A stretch of 8,607 nt of DNA from CAYRMV01 sp964425255 (GTDB lineage Bacteria > Bacteroidota > Bacteroidia > Flavobacteriales_D > Crocinitomicaceae): NCBI GenBank assembly GCA_964425255.1, contig CAYRMV010000139.1:1-8607 (forward strand), read 5' to 3'. The position numbers were made by a program, and so were the translations under genes. The stretch's first letter is position 1, and every line of letters begins with the position of its first letter. Below, in pieces: positions 6,254 through 8,607 of this stretch. A model generated the notes under the pieces. The model saw only the letters and a program-made list of their open reading frames with translations. It did no database searches and had not been told where the DNA came from.

Positions 6254-7477
6254 TTAAAATTTCAACAGATTTGGAACAAAAACAACAAACTTCGCTCCCC
6301 AAGATTTACAATAGTCCAATTGAGCCGCAATTTCAGATTTCAAATTCCACGGGAAAATGAGGATGTAATCGGGTTTAAATGCTTCAATTTGTTCTTTATC
6401 AACTACGGGAATGCGCGAACCGGGCAACAATTTACCTTGTTTGTAAGGCGAAGCATCCACCACAAATTCAATCAAATCATTGCCTTTAACTCCTGCATAA
6501 TTCAACAACGTGTTTCCTTTCGCAGCTGCTCCGTAACCAATCACTTTTTTCTGCTGCTTTTTTGCTTCAATTAAGAAGTTCCAAACCGCGTATTTTATTT
6601 GATCGACGTTGGCCTGAAAATCTTCGTAGTACGAAACTGATGTCACGCCAAGTTCATTTTCCTTATCAAGCAATGCTTGTACGTGTGGTGTAACTTCGTG
6701 AACTGTACAGGCTGCATGTTTCGTAAAAATGCGCAATGATCCTCCGTGGGTGGGTAATTCTTGCACATCAAAAATGGTCAATCCTTGAGCTTCAAAAATA
6801 GTTTTGACAGCTGTGAGTGATAAATACGAAAAATGCTCGTGATAAATTGTATCAAATTGATTTTCTGCTACCAACTTACACAAGTGCGGAAATTCAAAGG
6901 TGTTGATCCCGTTTGGTTTCAATGCCAATTTAACGCCTTTCACAAAATCATTGATATCGGGTACGTGCGCAAGGACGTTGTTTCCTAAAATTAAATCCGC
7001 TTTTTCAAGCAATTGATTTTTTGCTAAATCCGCACCAAAAAAATCAACAATGGATTCAATTCCTTTTTCTAGCGCAACGGCGGCAGTATTTGATGTTGGC
7101 TCAACTCCTAAAACTGGAATGTTTTTTTCCTTGAAATATTGCAATAAATATCCATCATTTGATGCAATTTCTACCACAAGCGATTCAGAGTTCAGGTTGA
7201 ATCGGGTTGTCATATAATCGGTATATGCTTTTGCATGTTGCAACCAACTGGTGGAATACGAAGAGAAATACGTGTAATCCGAATTAAAAATTGCTTCTGC
7301 TTTTTCCAATTCGTCAACCTGAACCAACCAACAATTGGTACACACAAATGTTTTGAGTGGAAAATATGTTTCTGGCTGAAGTAGCGCATCTTGTTTTACC
7401 ATGGCGTTACTTGGTGGACAAGTTTGTAAATCACAAAATACGTGAGTTACTGGTGTTTTACAGTGTCTGCAATTCAT
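6254..7477 (-). CDS. SAM-dependent nucleotide-sugar C-methyltransferase (NovU/TylCIII/TcaB9 type)
   Basis: This 407-residue protein has the three-part layout of sugar C-methyltransferases, which transfer a methyl from S-adenosylmethionine to C3 (NovU: C5) of a 4-keto-6-deoxy nucleotide sugar. Residues 1-60 form the small zinc-binding domain with two cysteine pairs, C3/C6 and C46/C49. Residues about 98-250 are the Rossmann methyltransferase core: the SAM motif is VVEIASNDGYLL (101-112), followed by GVEP (124-127). YHEH (212-215) matches the conserved active-site motif of this family, and THGGSLRIF (243-251) follows. Residues about 310-407 are the second C-terminal Rossmann-like domain with GYGAAAKGNTLLNY (314-327) and LPGSRIPV (351-358). 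Full length, no missing motif. The start overlaps the epimerase stop (ATGA). Placement after dehydratase and epimerase suggests it branches a CDP-4-keto-6-deoxyhexose, probably at C3; the position and the CDP carrier are inference. Confidence 0.93.
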   Translation of the reverse strand: MNCRHCKTPVTHVFCDLQTCPPSNAMVKQDALLQPETYFPLKTFVCTNCWLVQVDELEKAEAIFNSDYTYFSSYSTSWLQHAKAYTDYMTTRFNLNSESLVVEIASNDGYLLQYFKEKNIPVLGVEPTSNTAAVALEKGIESIVDFFGADLAKNQLLEKADLILGNNVLAHVPDINDFVKGVKLALKPNGINTFEFPHLCKLVAENQFDTIYHEHFSYLSLTAVKTIFEAQGLTIFDVQELPTHGGSLRIFTKHAACTVHEVTPHVQALLDKENELGVTSVSYYEDFQANVDQIKYAVWNFLIEAKKQQKKVIGYGAAAKGNTLLNYAGVKGNDLIEFVVDASPYKQGKLLPGSRIPVVDKEQIEAFKPDYILIFPWNLKSEIAAQLDYCKSWGAKFVVFVPNLLKF

Positions 7478-8025
7478 AATTCAAAACCTTTAAAATCGTG
7501 AGTTAAAAGCGGATATTCGGTGTCCTTTTGAGAAATATGCTCAATTGGAGAAGTGCAATTTAGTTGAATCAATGGATCATCGAAGCGTACGCAAAATTCT
7601 GAGCCAGGCGTGTAATTTGTATCGTGAAAATAGGTGAGTGAAGTTGCGTCCTCTAGGGTTAAAAAACCATGTGCTAGCCCTTTTGGGATTATTAAAAACT
7701 CATGTTTTTCTGCTGTTAAATTGAATTGTATACTTTTTAGAAACGTGTTTGAATTTTTACGTAAATCCAACACAAAATCCTGCACAGAACCTGAAATGCA
7801 ACGAACAATTTTTGTTTCTGAGTAGGGTGGCATTTGCATGTGCATGCCTCGAAATGTAAATTGCTTTGCATTAAAAGATTGATTGATTTGTTTGATTTCA
7901 AAATCAATACCTTCTTTTCTCAACGTATCTTGACAGAACAAACGTGAAAACCATCCCCGCTCATCTGAAAAAGCAGTTGATTCAACCAAAAAACAGCCTT
8001 CGATGTCAGTTTCCTTCAAACGCAT
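7474..8025 (-). CDS. RmlC-family nucleotide-sugar 3,5- (or 3-/5-) epimerase
   Basis: The 183-residue protein belongs to the dTDP-4-dehydrorhamnose 3,5-epimerase (RmlC) cupin family. These enzymes epimerise C3 and/or C5 of a 4-keto-6-deoxy nucleotide sugar by proton abstraction next to the ketone. Visible landmarks are FSDERGWFSRLF (19-30) near the start, FRGMHMQ (58-64) with the expected catalytic-base His62, Lys72, the cupin segment IPKGLAHGF (113-121), tyrosines 132 and 138 in the region of the family's catalytic Tyr, and RFDDP (147-151). Length is normal for the family. Because it sits directly after a CDP-glucose 4,6-dehydratase, its substrate is probably the CDP-sugar, not dTDP-rhamnose precursor; no rmlA, rmlB or rmlD is visible. 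The ATG at 8025 lies 20 bases inside rfbG, and the stop overlaps the next start as ATGA, so translation is probably coupled. Whether it acts on C3, C5 or both cannot be read from sequence. Confidence 0.92.
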   Translation of the reverse strand: MRLKETDIEGCFLVESTAFSDERGWFSRLFCQDTLRKEGIDFEIKQINQSFNAKQFTFRGMHMQMPPYSETKIVRCISGSVQDFVLDLRKNSNTFLKSIQFNLTAEKHEFLIIPKGLAHGFLTLEDATSLTYFHDTNYTPGSEFCVRFDDPLIQLNCTSPIEHISQKDTEYPLLTHDFKGFEL

Positions 8026-8607
8026 CCCTGTAATTTTTTATTTGTTCTCGTGTGGTATTCTTTTTATCAGATGAAAAATACCAGTCCATTGAAAGTTGAA
8101 TTGCTTTTTCAGCATCATAAATCGGTTTCCAATTCAAATCACTCCTTGCAGCATCAATATTCAAACGAAGTTGCCCTGCTTCGTGAAGCGATTGTTCGTC
8201 AACAGTTCGATATTCTCCCTTGTTCAAATAGGAAATTGCAGTTTCAATTAACTGAACCACTTCAATTTGATCTTTTTCCTCAGGCCCAAAATTATATGCA
8301 TCCTTGAGCGCTCTGACTTTGGTTGCTTTTAAAACACCTAATTTCAAATATCCAAAAAGCGGTTCGAGCACATGTTGCCAAGGTCTAACCGCGTGTGGAT
8401 AGCGTAATTCTAAAACGCTGTCTTGCTGTATTGAGCGGACAAAATCGGGAATGATTCTGTTATCAGAAAAATCACCACCTCCAATTACATTTCCTGCTCG
8501 AACGGTTGTAAAACTGCAAAATGCATTTTCACCAATAAACGAACGATTAAAGGATCGAGTTACTAATTCAGCACATGCCTTACTTGTACTGTATGGATCA
8601 TAGCCTC
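8006..8607 (-). CDS. rfbG: CDP-glucose 4,6-dehydratase, C-terminal part (cut by window edge)
   Basis: This enzyme converts CDP-D-glucose to CDP-4-dehydro-6-deoxy-D-glucose in the cytoplasm, the entry step to CDP-linked deoxysugars. It is an extended short-chain dehydrogenase that uses bound NAD. The reading frame stays open to the right edge, so about 199 C-terminal residues of a roughly 360-residue protein are visible; the Rossmann glycine motif lies outside. The visible part begins with GYDPYSTSKACAELVT, which carries the catalytic YxxxK (YSTSK). It continues with RAGNVIGGGDF and then RPWQHVLEPLFGYL, a signature that separates CDP-glucose dehydratases from the dTDP-glucose (RmlB) type. The end has the usual LNWKP...A...MDWY pattern. 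The stop codon overlaps the next gene by 20 bases. A GTG inside the RPWQHV motif (8371) is internal and not a start. The gene is truncated by the window, not broken. Family assignment is firm. Confidence 0.95.
   Translation of the reverse strand, partial: GYDPYSTSKACAELVTRSFNRSFIGENAFCSFTTVRAGNVIGGGDFSDNRIIPDFVRSIQQDSVLELRYPHAVRPWQHVLEPLFGYLKLGVLKATKVRALKDAYNFGPEEKDQIEVVQLIETAISYLNKGEYRTVDEQSLHEAGQLRLNIDAARSDLNWKPIYDAEKAIQLSMDWYFSSDKKNTTREQIKNYRDAFEGN

Noticed and set aside
6236..6574. Plus-strand open reading frame of 112 codons
   Set aside because: Antisense to the conserved C-terminal domain of the C-methyltransferase; no domain, no start context, and the opposite strand explains the open frame.
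8006..8371. Reading the rfbG fragment as a short gene starting at the GTG at 8371
   Set aside because: The same frame is open to the window edge and the upstream part encodes conserved CDP-glucose dehydratase motifs, so the GTG is an internal valine codon.

Overview
The window reads as one stretch of a surface-polysaccharide (O-antigen, capsule or exopolysaccharide) locus from an AT-rich bacterium, most likely a member of the Bacteroidota (Flavobacteriia-like). The evidence for that assignment is indirect: AT-rich coding DNA, almost no Shine-Dalgarno-like sequence before the start codons (typical of that phylum), and the gene families present. I cannot name a genus.

All nine genes lie on the minus strand, so transcription runs from the right edge towards the left. 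In that order they are: the C-terminal part of a CDP-glucose 4,6-dehydratase (rfbG, cut by the window edge); an RmlC-family sugar epimerase; a zinc-binding C-methyltransferase of the NovU/TylCIII type; an acyltransferase-3 membrane protein; an NAD(P)-dependent sugar epimerase/reductase; a left-handed beta-helix acetyltransferase; a family 2 glycosyltransferase; a second acyltransferase-3 protein; and a family 4 glycosyltransferase. Every junction either overlaps (20, 4, 14 and about 11 bases) or has a gap of 3 to 25 bases, and I see no internal promoter or terminator. The window therefore looks like the distal part of one operon whose promoter lies beyond the right edge.

Functionally, the first three genes plus the reductase form a plausible route from CDP-glucose to a CDP-linked, C3-methyl-branched 6-deoxyhexose: 4,6-dehydration, epimerisation at C3 and/or C5, C-methylation, then 4-keto reduction. 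Gene order follows reaction order. The two glycosyltransferases would add sugars to a lipid-linked repeat unit. The two acyltransferase-3 proteins and the beta-helix enzyme would O- or N-acylate it.

The leftmost 181 bases, downstream of the last gene, have no convincing gene. They hold a perfect 21-base tandem duplication with a degraded third copy, a strong GC-rich hairpin, an alternative stem that competes with it, and a weak terminator-like element at the end of the last gene. The middle acyltransferase (5161-6243) is clearly more AT-rich than its neighbours, which suggests separate acquisition.
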